Positions 7,964 to 19,123 of a stretch of 34,830 nt of DNA are shown in pieces. Location: the NCBI GenBank assembly GCA_025057205.1, contig JANWXR010000004.1, forward strand, positions 1 through 34,830. Reading direction: 5' to 3'. The notes below the pieces were generated by a model. It ran no database searches. It was not told the origin of the DNA and worked only from the letters and a program-made list of their open reading frames with translations. Each line of letters begins with the position of its first letter. Positions within the stretch are counted from its first letter, which is position 1. Made by a program: the position numbers and the translations under genes. This DNA comes from Anaerolineales bacterium (lineage in GTDB: Bacteria; Chloroflexota; Anaerolineae; Anaerolineales; UBA6663).

Positions 7964-10375
7964 TCATTTCCCGATTTGAAACTCCACCCACTTCTTTCGC
8001 AGCCAATACGCACTACGCGATACGTAGCATGTTGCAGTCAACGCGCTCACCACAAGTCCCACCGACCACGTCCACGGCTCAAAGCGCATCTCAACGATGT
8101 GTTCGCCCGGCTCGGCTAGCGGCACGGCGCGGAAGGCAAAGTTGGCACGTAGCACTTCCACCTCGACCCCATTCACCCAGGCGCGCCAGCCGGGATACCA
8201 CACTTCGCTCAGCACCAGGTAGGCTGGGGCCGGCGTGCTCACAGCGATGCGGTAGGCCTCCGGCGAATAGTGCAGGTAGTAAAGATTTGAGTTCGGGGGT
8301 TGAAGGTCGGGCAGCGGCAGAAGCGCAGACGTTTCCAGCACGACCTCCCGTGTGGGGTCGAAGTCGGGCGCCACGATTGCGGCGAAGGCGGCCTCGCCAT
8401 CTGGCACTGCCCGCGCCGCGTACTTCAGGCTGATTCGCGGCTGCGCGTTGGTGTTCAGCCAGATGTCCACGCCGGGGTCGTCGTTGAAGACGGGGACGAT
8501 GTCCGGGTCGTCGGCGGGCGGCCGGTCTTTGGCGGCTACAATCCACTGCGCGCCGAGGAAGTCGTAGCGCGGCGCACCACGCGGCCCCATCGAGCCGATG
8601 TAGGTCTGATAAGCCGCCAGCACCAGCGGATTGCTCACCCCGCCGATGTCCTCCAACCCGTGCCGCGCTGCCGCGTCCGGCGCCCAGGCGCCCGTGGTCG
8701 AGTCAATGCGCGTCGGGCCGGGCCGGCTCTTCAGGTAACCAACGGCAACGGGATGTTGGAAGCCGAGCGTCGGGTCGGCGAAGTCCACCTCGACGAACGC
8801 GCCGTGGAAGAACAGGTCGGCGGCGAGGACGATGATGGCGAAGGCGGGGGCGAGGGAGGATAGAGAGTAGCGAGTAGAAAGTAGTAAGTAGGCGGCGAGG
8901 AGCAGGGCGAGGGTTACGGCCAAAGTCCAGAGCAGGTTCGATACCCGCTCTCCGGCTGGCGCTACGACAAGATATGCAATGACCAAGATTGCTACAGCCA
9001 CAACGCCAAATCCGGCAACCCATCGCCCTCTCTCTTTGCACTCCGCGTTCTCTGGGGTGAACACTCTCTGAAAGCCGAAGCCCGCCAGCACGGCCAGCCC
9101 CAGGTCGGTCAGCAGAACAAACCGCGCCGGCGCGCGCATTTGCGCAAAGCCGGGGACGAACTCGTAGAGCAAGCGATGCAGCGGCGTGTTCTCGCCGAGG
9201 GCGATGAGCAGGCTGAGGAAAGCAAGGGTTGCCCAGAACCCTTGGGTGCTGAGTCGGTGACCGGGTGAGTGAGCGATGAGGTGAGTGGAGCCGCTGTGCG
9301 AAGTTGTTGTGCCGGGCCTCTCAATCAAGGCGATGCCGGCGAAGACGAGCGGCAGCATGCCCAGGTAGCCCAGCTCAACGCGCAGCCACGGCCCCCAGTA
9401 ATCCGCGGCGCCGCGCCCGAAGAGCAGCGGTGAGACGAATCCGGCCAGCCCCGCCCAGGGCAGGGAGTACAGCGCGGCTTCGGGGTACCTCAGCCGCGCG
9501 CGCGCCGTGTACTGGGTCAGCTCAAGCGCCGGCAGCAACGCCAGGGCGCTCAGGCCGAGGGCGGCGAGGAAGACGAGGCTGAGGAGAATCGCAGAGCGTA
9601 TTGCGTATTTCGTATTCCGTTCACGCAACACGCAATACGCTATACGCCATACTCCCATACAGCCTATTGCCCCAAAGCTTATCAGCATCATCTGCGCGTG
9701 GCCGGCCAGCGCAGCGATGCTCAGCACCGCGCCTGCGGCCAGCGCCCAGTTCACGCTGCGGCGCGTCAGGCTGAGATGCAAACAGGCCAGCGCCAGCGGC
9801 AGCCAGGCCGACACCGCGACGATGTTCAGGTTGCCGATGTGCGTGACCAGGACATCGGAGAACATGAAGGCGACGGCGGCAAAAATAGAAGGAAGAAGGA
9901 AGAAGGAAGAAGGTGGAAAGAAGGGAGAAGGAAGAGGGTGGAAGGTTGAGGTTGGAGTGGCGTGAGCGCCCGCTTTAGTGTTCTCTTGCGTGCCGAGTAG
10001 GACTCGCATTAATACATACATCGAAGCGCCGGCCAGCCAGAAGTGAAAGACCACCAGCCATTCGATAGCGCGGTAGGGGAAAGAGGGCGCCAGCGCGAAG
10101 GCGAGCAGGTTGGGGGGGTAGAACAGGCCGCTCTGGTTATCGGCGGCGAAGGGCATGCCGGCGTAGAGCGTCTCGTTCCACAGCGGAATGCGCCCGCTCC
10201 ATAGCGCACGCGCTGCGTACGAGTACGTCGGCCAGAGGAAGGAGGCCAGGTCACCGCCGCCGCGCGGGATCCACGCCACGCCCAGCGTCACCGGCCAGAA
10301 GAAGATAAGCGCCAGGCCCGCCAGCGCCGCCAGCGCGATCCAGTCATGACGATGCCGGCGAAGCCAGACACCCAT
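7964..10375 (-). CDS. YfhO-like multi-pass membrane protein
   Basis: N-terminal 'IPRGGGDLASFLWPTYSYAARALWSGRIPLWNETLYAGMPFAADNQSGLFYPPNLLAF', many TM segments, C-terminal 'YLVLSEVWYPGWRAWVNGVEVEVLRANFAFRAVPLAEPGEHIVEMRFEP' typical of YfhO-family proteins. Confidence 0.88.
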   Translation of the reverse strand: MGVWLRRHRHDWIALAALAGLALIFFWPVTLGVAWIPRGGGDLASFLWPTYSYAARALWSGRIPLWNETLYAGMPFAADNQSGLFYPPNLLAFALAPSFPYRAIEWLVVFHFWLAGASMYVLMRVLLGTQENTKAGAHATPTSTFHPLPSPFFPPSSFFLLPSIFAAVAFMFSDVLVTHIGNLNIVAVSAWLPLALACLHLSLTRRSVNWALAAGAVLSIAALAGHAQMMLISFGAIGCMGVWRIAYCVLRERNTKYAIRSAILLSLVFLAALGLSALALLPALELTQYTARARLRYPEAALYSLPWAGLAGFVSPLLFGRGAADYWGPWLRVELGYLGMLPLVFAGIALIERPGTTTSHSGSTHLIAHSPGHRLSTQGFWATLAFLSLLIALGENTPLHRLLYEFVPGFAQMRAPARFVLLTDLGLAVLAGFGFQRVFTPENAECKERGRWVAGFGVVAVAILVIAYLVVAPAGERVSNLLWTLAVTLALLLAAYLLLSTRYSLSSLAPAFAIIVLAADLFFHGAFVEVDFADPTLGFQHPVAVGYLKSRPGPTRIDSTTGAWAPDAAARHGLEDIGGVSNPLVLAAYQTYIGSMGPRGAPRYDFLGAQWIVAAKDRPPADDPDIVPVFNDDPGVDIWLNTNAQPRISLKYAARAVPDGEAAFAAIVAPDFDPTREVVLETSALLPLPDLQPPNSNLYYLHYSPEAYRIAVSTPAPAYLVLSEVWYPGWRAWVNGVEVEVLRANFAFRAVPLAEPGEHIVEMRFEPWTWSVGLVVSALTATCYVSRSAYWLRKKWVEFQIGK
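8861..8891. repeat. Short AGTAG-type repeat inside the YfhO-like CDS
   Basis: TAGAGAGTAGCGAGTAGAAAGTAGTAAGTAG, encoding 'YLLLSTRYSL' in frame. Confidence 0.65.
9598..9655. repeat. TATTGCG/ACGCAAT-type imperfect palindromic repeat inside the YfhO-like CDS
   Basis: GTATTGCGTATTTCGTATTCCGTTCACGCAACACGCAATACGCTATACGCCATA, encoding 'RIAYCVLRERNTKYAI'; related sequence at 24553-24606. Confidence 0.75.
9886..9956. repeat. Polypurine GGAAGAA-type repeat inside the YfhO-like CDS
   Basis: GGAAGAAGGAAGAAGGAAGAAGGTGGAAAGAAGGGAGAAGGAAGAGGGTGGAAGG on the plus strand, encoding 'STFHPLPSPFFPPSSFFLLPSIF' on the minus strand. Confidence 0.75.
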
Positions 10376-10394
10376 CCGTAATTGCCCGGGCCGT

Positions 10395-10826
10395 TTACGG
10401 TTGAAGGATCTTGGTCAGAATGCGCACCGGCATCTCGCTCCAGCCACGCGCTTCGTAGAACGGGATCACCTCGGTGTTCTGCGGCGTGATGAGCAGATAG
10501 ACCTTGCGGCAGCCCTTCGCCTGCAGGCGGGATTCGACCTCGCGCAGTAGGGCCGCGCCCAGACCGTTGCCGCGCAGCTCGGCGGCCACAGCGAGGTGAT
10601 AAATCAGCCCGCGCCTTCCATCCCACCCGCCGATGACCGTGCCGGCCAGGCGCCCCGCCACTTCGGCGACGAGGAAAAGGTCTGGGTCGCGCGTCAGCTT
10701 CTTGGCAATTTCATCGCGCGTGTCGGAGAGGCCGACGCCGATGCCCGGCCCGGCGTTGCGCCAGAGCGCCAGCGCCGCTTCGTAGTCGCGGTCGAGGTCG
10801 AATTCGCGCAGGGTGAAGGTGAGCAC
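10395..10826 (-). CDS. GNAT family N-acetyltransferase
   Basis: 'GLIYHLAVAAELRGNGLGAALLREVESRLQAKGCRKVYLLITPQNTEVIPFYEARGW' acetyl-CoA binding signature. Confidence 0.93.
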   Translation of the reverse strand: MLTFTLREFDLDRDYEAALALWRNAGPGIGVGLSDTRDEIAKKLTRDPDLFLVAEVAGRLAGTVIGGWDGRRGLIYHLAVAAELRGNGLGAALLREVESRLQAKGCRKVYLLITPQNTEVIPFYEARGWSEMPVRILTKILQP

Positions 10827-10849
10827 GATTTACGACGGGGCCTGGCGGG

Positions 10850-12637
10850 TCAGTCTTCTTCGCCGCCGACGATGCGCTTCCACGCGCCGTGGATGCCGTC
10901 CTCGGTGACGCCGTAGTAGACGTAGATGTGGCCGTTGATGCGCTGTGCCAGGTCGTAGCGGGTGACGCCGCCGCGGGTCGTCTTCTTGATGAGCGCTCGG
11001 TCGTTCTGCCAGTGGAGGCGGGCCGGGTCCAGCCGGCCGCTTTCATGCTCGGTGATGGCGTAGTGCCAGAGCTTGCGGGCGCTGGCTCGAGTCACGTTCT
11101 TCACCACGTTGCCGTTGCGCAGGTCGCGCATGGTGTGATACTTGCGGCCGTTGCGCTCTTCGGTGGCGACGATTTCGACGCCGGTTCGGGGCGCGTCGCG
11201 CAGCGCTTCGGGGGTGGAGGGCGTTGCCGCCGGCAGACCGGCGGGCGCTTCGGCGGCGGAGTCGGGCGCGGGCGGGGGAACAGGTGACAACGCCGGCCCG
11301 GTCGCCTGACCTGTGCCGTGCACCAATCCCCGACCTGCCCGGCCGCGCAGCACCAGCTGCACGATCTCATCGCGCACGGCCATGGAGGTCTCGGCTTCAT
11401 CCCGCACGTAGATTTTGTAATCCTCGACGGCGTAGGGCGGGTCGTCGCCGCGTGGCGTGAGGATGCGAATGATGGTCTTGCCCCTCGTCTCCAGCGTGTC
11501 CACCGTACACTCGAGGTGGGGCGTAATCATCTGGTCAATGGCCGCGCGCAGCTCGCCGGCGGTCTGCTTCGGGTTCGGCACGCCGTGCGGCGACTGCTTG
11601 GGGTCGGCACTGACGCCGATGTAGACCGTGCCGCCGTTGGTGTTGGCGAACGCGCAGACATCGGCGATGATGGCGTACTGTTTGCCGCCGCGCACCTGCG
11701 CGCTCTCGTGGAAGGACTGCACGATGTTAGGGCCTTCTTCGCGCGCCTGCTGCACGTAGTCGAACTCAACTTCGGCGGTAGGGCTGTGCGGGCGGGTGCG
11801 GGCGAAGTCGTTGCCGGCGAACAGCTCCTTCAGCGACTCAAAGCTGACGTCATCAAGGAGCACATCGGTGGCGCGGTCGCCGACGCCCAAGTTCTTGGGG
11901 TTGGCCGGATCGCGGCGCAGCCGGTGGGCGTCCGAACCCTGGATGCAGTGCATCCGGCGCGGATATTCGGGTTTGGAGCCGTTGAAGAAGCCTTTGGTGG
12001 AGCCGCGCCCTTTGCGGTCAAGGTCGGTCACTTCGAGCGCAGCCAGGTGCGGGTCTTGGGTATAGGCGATGCGCGTTTGCCCACCGAAGCCGAGGCCGCG
12101 CATAGCCACGCCGTTGGACGAGTTGGCGTGTGCAGCAATGGCGATGCCGCCCGCCTCGGTGATAAGGCGATAGGCGGTGAGCACGTCGGCGGTTGCGCCC
12201 ACCTGCGCCGAGCCGAGGTCAATCTGGTCGCGCGGCACGTGAAGGCTGAGCAGCAGGTGCTCCAGCTCGCGGCTCGGCGTGTCCGGGGGGAAGATGCCCA
12301 GGACATGAAAGCCGAAGGTGGCGGTGAACTCGAAGCCGGGCAGGACGAGGATTTTCTGCATCAGCCGGCGATACTCGGCCAGACGGCGCTGCTCGTCCGG
12401 CAAGATGCGGCCGAGGCGTTCGAGGAATTCCAGTTCGCGGATTTCATCTTTGAGTCGCCGGATGCCGGCCACCGTGTTGTGGTCGGTGATGGCGATGATG
12501 TCCAGGCCGCGCGCTTCGGCGCGCTGGAGGATGTCGAGGTAAGTAACGTTGGGTTCCTGGTAATCACTCGAGGCGGGGGTGTGGATGTGTAAGTCCATCA
12601 CGCGCCAGCTTCGGGCGCGTTTTGTCTTGGGGGGCAT
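10850..12637 (-). CDS. PHP-domain phosphoesterase fused to an AlbA_2/Schlafen-type domain
   Basis: N-terminal PHP motifs '[13 protein letters not shown]', '[12 protein letters not shown]', '[10 protein letters not shown]', '[10 protein letters not shown]'; central '[41 protein letters not shown]...[19 protein letters not shown]' typical of AlbA_2; uncharacterised C-terminus. Confidence 0.88.
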   Translation of the reverse strand: MPPKTKRARSWRVMDLHIHTPASSDYQEPNVTYLDILQRAEARGLDIIAITDHNTVAGIRRLKDEIRELEFLERLGRILPDEQRRLAEYRRLMQKILVLPGFEFTATFGFHVLGIFPPDTPSRELEHLLLSLHVPRDQIDLGSAQVGATADVLTAYRLITEAGGIAIAAHANSSNGVAMRGLGFGGQTRIAYTQDPHLAALEVTDLDRKGRGSTKGFFNGSKPEYPRRMHCIQGSDAHRLRRDPANPKNLGVGDRATDVLLDDVSFESLKELFAGNDFARTRPHSPTAEVEFDYVQQAREEGPNIVQSFHESAQVRGGKQYAIIADVCAFANTNGGTVYIGVSADPKQSPHGVPNPKQTAGELRAAIDQMITPHLECTVDTLETRGKTIIRILTPRGDDPPYAVEDYKIYVRDEAETSMAVRDEIVQLVLRGRAGRGLVHGTGQATGPALSPVPPPAPDSAAEAPAGLPAATPSTPEALRDAPRTGVEIVATEERNGRKYHTMRDLRNGNVVKNVTRASARKLWHYAITEHESGRLDPARLHWQNDRALIKKTTRGGVTRYDLAQRINGHIYVYYGVTEDGIHGAWKRIVGGEED

Positions 12638-12652
12638 AAGATTCCGAAAGGT

Positions 12653-13009
12653 TCAGGCCAGCACGCGCTGTAACATGGCCGTAAGCGCGTCCGGCGGGTA
12701 GGGTTTGAGTAGAAAGTGGTCGGCGCCGGCGGCCTTGCATTGCTCTTCCATATCCATGCCGGAGGTCATGATGACCGGGAGGCCGGTCAACTCCGGGGTC
12801 TGGCGTAGGGCACGCAGGACCTCCATGCCGTCGGCACCGGCCAGGTGCACGTCCATCAGTATTGCATCGGGTTTGAAGTTCAGGGCTTCCACAAGCACCC
12901 GGTCGCCATGGGGTACCACGCGCACCACGTAGCCGTCAAGCTCCAGCAGCGCCTGTAAAAGCCCGGTCATTGTCCGGTCATCGTCTACAATCAGGATGTT
13001 CTTTGGCAC
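12653..13009 (-). CDS. Single-domain response regulator (CheY-like)
   Basis: 'PKNILIVDDDRTMTGLLQALLELDGY...DAILMDVHLAGADGMEVL...LLKPYPPDALTAML'. GTG start at 13009 fits the domain start; the ORF track extends to 13216. Confidence 0.85.
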   Translation of the reverse strand: MPKNILIVDDDRTMTGLLQALLELDGYVVRVVPHGDRVLVEALNFKPDAILMDVHLAGADGMEVLRALRQTPELTGLPVIMTSGMDMEEQCKAAGADHFLLKPYPPDALTAMLQRVLA

Positions 13010-13115
13010 GTTCCACTTGCCCTTATGAAATTCTGGCTTGTCGGTTCCGTTCTGTTTTCTGGCAAGGTATTCGGTCGCTCTTAGTATACGCGTCTCTCCA
13101 TCCGGCTGCGAAGGG

Positions 13116-15725
<2,610 letters not shown>

Positions 15726-15782
15726 TCGATTCGGGAAGGGCGGCACCTCAGCGCCGCCGGGTCTGCCCCACGGGGTCGGGCG

Positions 15783-16211
15783 TTAGCGGATTTCCAGGCG
15801 CCGAGGCTGGAGCTTGGGCAGGGTGATGCGTAGGAAGCCGTCTTCGTACTCCGCCTGAATCTCGGCGGTCGCCACGGCGGTGGGCAATTCGACGTCAACG
15901 CGAAATTCCCCAAAATTGATTTCGATCTGATGATAGGACCGGGGCACGGAACGGTCGTGCGGGCGTATGCCGGCAATCATCAGACGGCGGTCTTGTAACT
16001 CAATTGAGATGTTCTCACGCCGCATCCCGGCCAGCTCCACCTGTACGACGATGGCCGTCTCGGTCTCATAGATGTCGGTCGGGGGCCGCCAGGCATGCGA
16101 GCGACGACTGGCTAGCCAACCCGTGCCGGTGGAGTATGCGCCTGTGAAAAGGACTTCGACCAACGAGGGGTCGTCTGAGGGGCGGGATTGTCGAGGCCGG
16201 TGCGCGGTCAT
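15783..16211 (-). CDS. Hsp20/alpha-crystallin family small heat shock protein
   Basis: 'PPTDIYETETAIVVQVELAGMRRENISIELQDRRLMIAGIRPHD...GEFRVDVELPTAVATAEIQAEYEDGFLRITLPK'. Confidence 0.93.
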   Translation of the reverse strand: MTAHRPRQSRPSDDPSLVEVLFTGAYSTGTGWLASRRSHAWRPPTDIYETETAIVVQVELAGMRRENISIELQDRRLMIAGIRPHDRSVPRSYHQIEINFGEFRVDVELPTAVATAEIQAEYEDGFLRITLPKLQPRRLEIR

Positions 16212-16286
16212 CGCTGAAGCCTCCAAGCTTGCGAGCAATTCATCGGTGCCGGAATTCTACCATAGCCTCCACCGAGAACCTCGTTG

Positions 16287-16376
16287 GTGTGCACGCAAAA
16301 CATGTCAGTCGCACCCTGAGCGGAGCGAAGCGCAGTCGAAGGGGCGGCACGTTCCCTGACAACTTGGCGTGCACAC
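16287..16376. mobile_element. Second MITE-like element (90 bp)
   Basis: Terminal GTGTGCACGC/GCGTGCACAC (imperfectly extended inward by AAAACATGTCAG / CTGACAACTTG) flanked by perfect 8-bp direct repeats CCTCGTTG (16279-16286 and 16377-16384). Core CCCTGAGCGGAGCGAAGCGCAGTCGAAGGGG. Confidence 0.75.
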
Positions 16377-16410
16377 CCTCGTTGGAACCGCGAAGACCCG
16401 GAGGATGCGA

Positions 16411-16533
16411 GTCAATGCTCCGCTATCCTGATTGAGCCACAGATGTCGCAGATTTTTGCGGAAAAGAGTCTGTGACTATCTGCGATGTTTGTGGAATCTC
16501 CAGCCCATCGGCGATTATGGCCTGAGACGTTGT
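16411..16533. mobile_element. MITE-like element, copy B (123 bp, degenerate)
   Basis: Same length as 5633-5755 and alignable along most of its length (GCTCcGCTaTCCTGATT..., tCTGTGACtATCTGcGA..TGTGGA.TCT, GCCTGAG..GTT). Flanked by near-perfect 8-bp direct repeats GGATGCGA (16403-16410) / GGATGCAA (16534-16541). Confidence 0.7.
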
Positions 16534-16635
16534 GGATGCAAAAGAGAACAAAGGCGAATCCTTCGCCCTGTTCGCCGCTCTCTTCGCGCCTCGGCGGCGA
16601 GTGCGCGGTATTTGAGGCCCCGCTGCCGGTCAATC

Positions 16636-18054
16636 TCAGTTACCGAACACCATCAGCACGACACGCGGCGTGAGGAAGGCCTCAAGCAGGGCAGCCATCG
16701 CCAGCAGGGGAATGACCAGCCCAAGCAAAATCTTGGCCCAATCGGCCAGCGCCAGCAACCAGCCTTCGCTTAGAGTCTTGCCGGGCGGCGGCGCGATGAC
16801 GCTGGCGCCCAGGCGCAGAATCGCACCGCCGGCGAGCAGGGCCGCCGGGATTTCGGCCACGCCGTGCGGCAGGATGAAGGCGGCGAAGAACGACAGCGGC
16901 GAGACGCCGGCCAGCGCCAGCTGCCCGGCGAAGAAGCCGGTGAGCGCCAGCGGCACCATCAACAGGACGATGGCCAGCACGCCCCACGAAAATATGCCGA
17001 GAAGCGAGGCGAAGCCGAGCGCGCGCAGGTTGATGAGGAAGACCCAGCTCGCACCGGTGGGCGAGAAGAAACCGAACTGCGCGAAATGCTCAGCGGTGTC
17101 CTCCAGCAGCCGGAAGTTGCCCGCAACAAACAGGTTGGGATACTGCGACGCCTGGCTGTAGCCGAGGAGCACGGCGCCGAACAGCGCCAGTCCGAGCACC
17201 GCAATTGGTGCGCGCAGGCGCGCAACCGTCGGGAACACTTCTTTCCGGTACCAGCCGGCAAGGCCCGCTCTCTGGCCTGCGCCTACAAAGCCCTGCGCAA
17301 AGGTGCGCCAGGCTGCTTTCAGGTTAAGCTCGTCCAGGTCGCGGCCCAGCAGTTCTTCGCGATTGAAAAGTTGCACGCCCATTCGCAGCAGGATGAACAG
17401 GATGAGCAACAGCGCCAACAGAATCCACCAGAGGGCCTCGTACCGTCCCCAAAGCATGATGACGCTCTCTCCCTGAATGAGCAGGGCAAAGGGGATGATG
17501 ATGAACGAAGCCAGCAGGTTAGCAGCGCGCACCGAGGTGGCCTGCGAGGAAACCACAACCGCCCCGGCGACCATCACTAATCCTTGCACGGTGGTCAGCG
17601 CCAATATCTGTATCAGGAGGACAGGCTCAGCAAACCAGCCCACCGTCAGCGCCAGGCCGACCAGATAGACGAAGATGCCGAGATACGATGACAGCAGTGG
17701 CGGGAGAGTGGAGGCCAGAATCTTGCCGACGTACAGTTCCGTGTCTGTGAGCGGCGAAGCCAGCAGCGGCTCCAGGCTGTGCCGTTCCTTCTCGCCGACG
17801 AAGCTCTCCAGCGCGATGACGAGCGAGACGGAGATGGGGAAGAAGCCGACTACCATCAACAGGAAGGGCACCAGCCGCTCACCAAGGATGTTCGCGCCGT
17901 GCTGCGCCATGAAGTCGAGCATGCGGTCGGCGGTGAAGTTCATCAACAGTGGGAAGAAGAGGGTGAGCACCACCACCGGGAAGATGATTCGCCAGTCGCG
18001 CAGCTGGTCGCGTAACTCGCGGCGGGTGACGATGAGGGCGCGGGAGAGAGTCAT
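16636..18054 (-). CDS. ABC-2 type permease fused to a SpoIIM/DUF95-like membrane domain
   Basis: N-terminal half 'RRELRDQLRDWRIIFPVVVLTLFFPLLMNF...EKERHSLEPLLASPLTDTELYVGKILAS' is NatB-like ABC-2; C-terminal half 'LINLRALGFASLLGIFSWGVLAIVLLMVPLALTGFFAGQLALAG...AAFILPHGVAEIPAALLAGGAILRLG' is SpoIIM-like. Confidence 0.85.
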   Translation of the reverse strand: MTLSRALIVTRRELRDQLRDWRIIFPVVVLTLFFPLLMNFTADRMLDFMAQHGANILGERLVPFLLMVVGFFPISVSLVIALESFVGEKERHSLEPLLASPLTDTELYVGKILASTLPPLLSSYLGIFVYLVGLALTVGWFAEPVLLIQILALTTVQGLVMVAGAVVVSSQATSVRAANLLASFIIIPFALLIQGESVIMLWGRYEALWWILLALLLILFILLRMGVQLFNREELLGRDLDELNLKAAWRTFAQGFVGAGQRAGLAGWYRKEVFPTVARLRAPIAVLGLALFGAVLLGYSQASQYPNLFVAGNFRLLEDTAEHFAQFGFFSPTGASWVFLINLRALGFASLLGIFSWGVLAIVLLMVPLALTGFFAGQLALAGVSPLSFFAAFILPHGVAEIPAALLAGGAILRLGASVIAPPPGKTLSEGWLLALADWAKILLGLVIPLLAMAALLEAFLTPRVVLMVFGN

Positions 18055-18065
18055 GGGGGAAATTG

Positions 18066-18980
18066 TTACTGGTGCGCAATGACTTGCAGGTACACGTCTT
18101 CCAGGCTGCGCGGCACTTCGGCGAGGGTGATGACGGGCACGCGGCGTTCGGTCAGGCGCTGCAGGATGAGCGGGTTGTAGGTCGCCGGATCGGGCGTGCG
18201 GTAGCGCAGCCAGTTGTCGCCGGCCTCCACGATTTCAACGAGGTCGGACAGGGAATGGGCGACGCCGTTGAGCGGAGCCGCTGTGCGCAGTTCGAGCAGG
18301 GCCGGGCCGAGCAGGTCGCGTTTGAGTTGCTCCGGCGAGCCGCGCGCAACGATGGTTCCACGCCGGATGATAGCGATCTGGTCGGCCAACTGCTCGGCCT
18401 CGGTCAGGTTGTGGGTGCAGAGGATGATGGCGCGGTTGGCCGAGCGCAACTGGGAGATGGCGTCGCGCACCAGCCGTGCCGACTCGGGGTCCATGGCCGA
18501 AGTCGGCTCGTCGAGCAACAGGACGGGCGGGTCGTGCAGCAGGGCGCGGATCAGCGCCAGCTTTTGGCGCATGCCTTTGGAATACTCGCCGAGTCGCTTG
18601 GAGACGGCCTCGCTCATCCCGAAGCGTTCTAGCCAATAGGTGGCGCGTTTCCGGCAGACGGCGGGTGAAAGGCCGTACAGCTCACCGAAGAAGCTTAGGT
18701 ATTCCTCGGCCTGCATGCGGAAATACAGGCCATGATGTTCGGTGAGCACACCGACGCTGCGACGCACCGCCTCCGCTTGGCGCACCACGTCGTAACCGGC
18801 GACGCGCGCCCAGCCTGAAGTCGGTTTGAGGATGGCGTGCAGCATGCGCACGGTGGTGGTCTTGCCGGCGCCGTTGGGGCCAAGTAGCGCCAGCACCTCG
18901 CCGGGCTGCACGTGGAGCGAAAGGCCGCGCACTGCGATGAAGTCGTCGAACTGCTTGACCAGTTCGTGAGCTTCGACCAT
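18066..18980 (-). CDS. ABC transporter ATP-binding protein (NatA-like)
   Basis: Walker A 'LLGPNGAGKTTTVRML', signature 'YSKGMRQKLALIRALLHDPPVLLLDEPTSAMDP'. Confidence 0.95.
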   Translation of the reverse strand: MVEAHELVKQFDDFIAVRGLSLHVQPGEVLALLGPNGAGKTTTVRMLHAILKPTSGWARVAGYDVVRQAEAVRRSVGVLTEHHGLYFRMQAEEYLSFFGELYGLSPAVCRKRATYWLERFGMSEAVSKRLGEYSKGMRQKLALIRALLHDPPVLLLDEPTSAMDPESARLVRDAISQLRSANRAIILCTHNLTEAEQLADQIAIIRRGTIVARGSPEQLKRDLLGPALLELRTAAPLNGVAHSLSDLVEIVEAGDNWLRYRTPDPATYNPLILQRLTERRVPVITLAEVPRSLEDVYLQVIAHQ

Positions 18981-19123
18981 GTCCCAATTATAGAGCCTGT
19001 GCGGGCACTGAACTGGGCGGAAAAGTTGGCGCAGGGTCGCGGCGTCAGGGGCGAGCGTCGCTTGCTTCAGCGGGTTCTCACAGGCAGGTTTGTCAACAGC
19101 CGCCGCCGCAAGTCGTTGCCTGC

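Noticed and set aside
9886-9956. Polypurine repeat considered as a CRISPR array
   Set aside because: No conserved repeat/unique spacer alternation; it is a degenerate 7-bp-type purine tract inside an ORF.
11318-12592. 424-aa plus-strand ORF antisense to the PHP/AlbA_2 gene
   Set aside because: Antisense shadow ORF; the minus strand carries intact PHP and AlbA_2 motifs.
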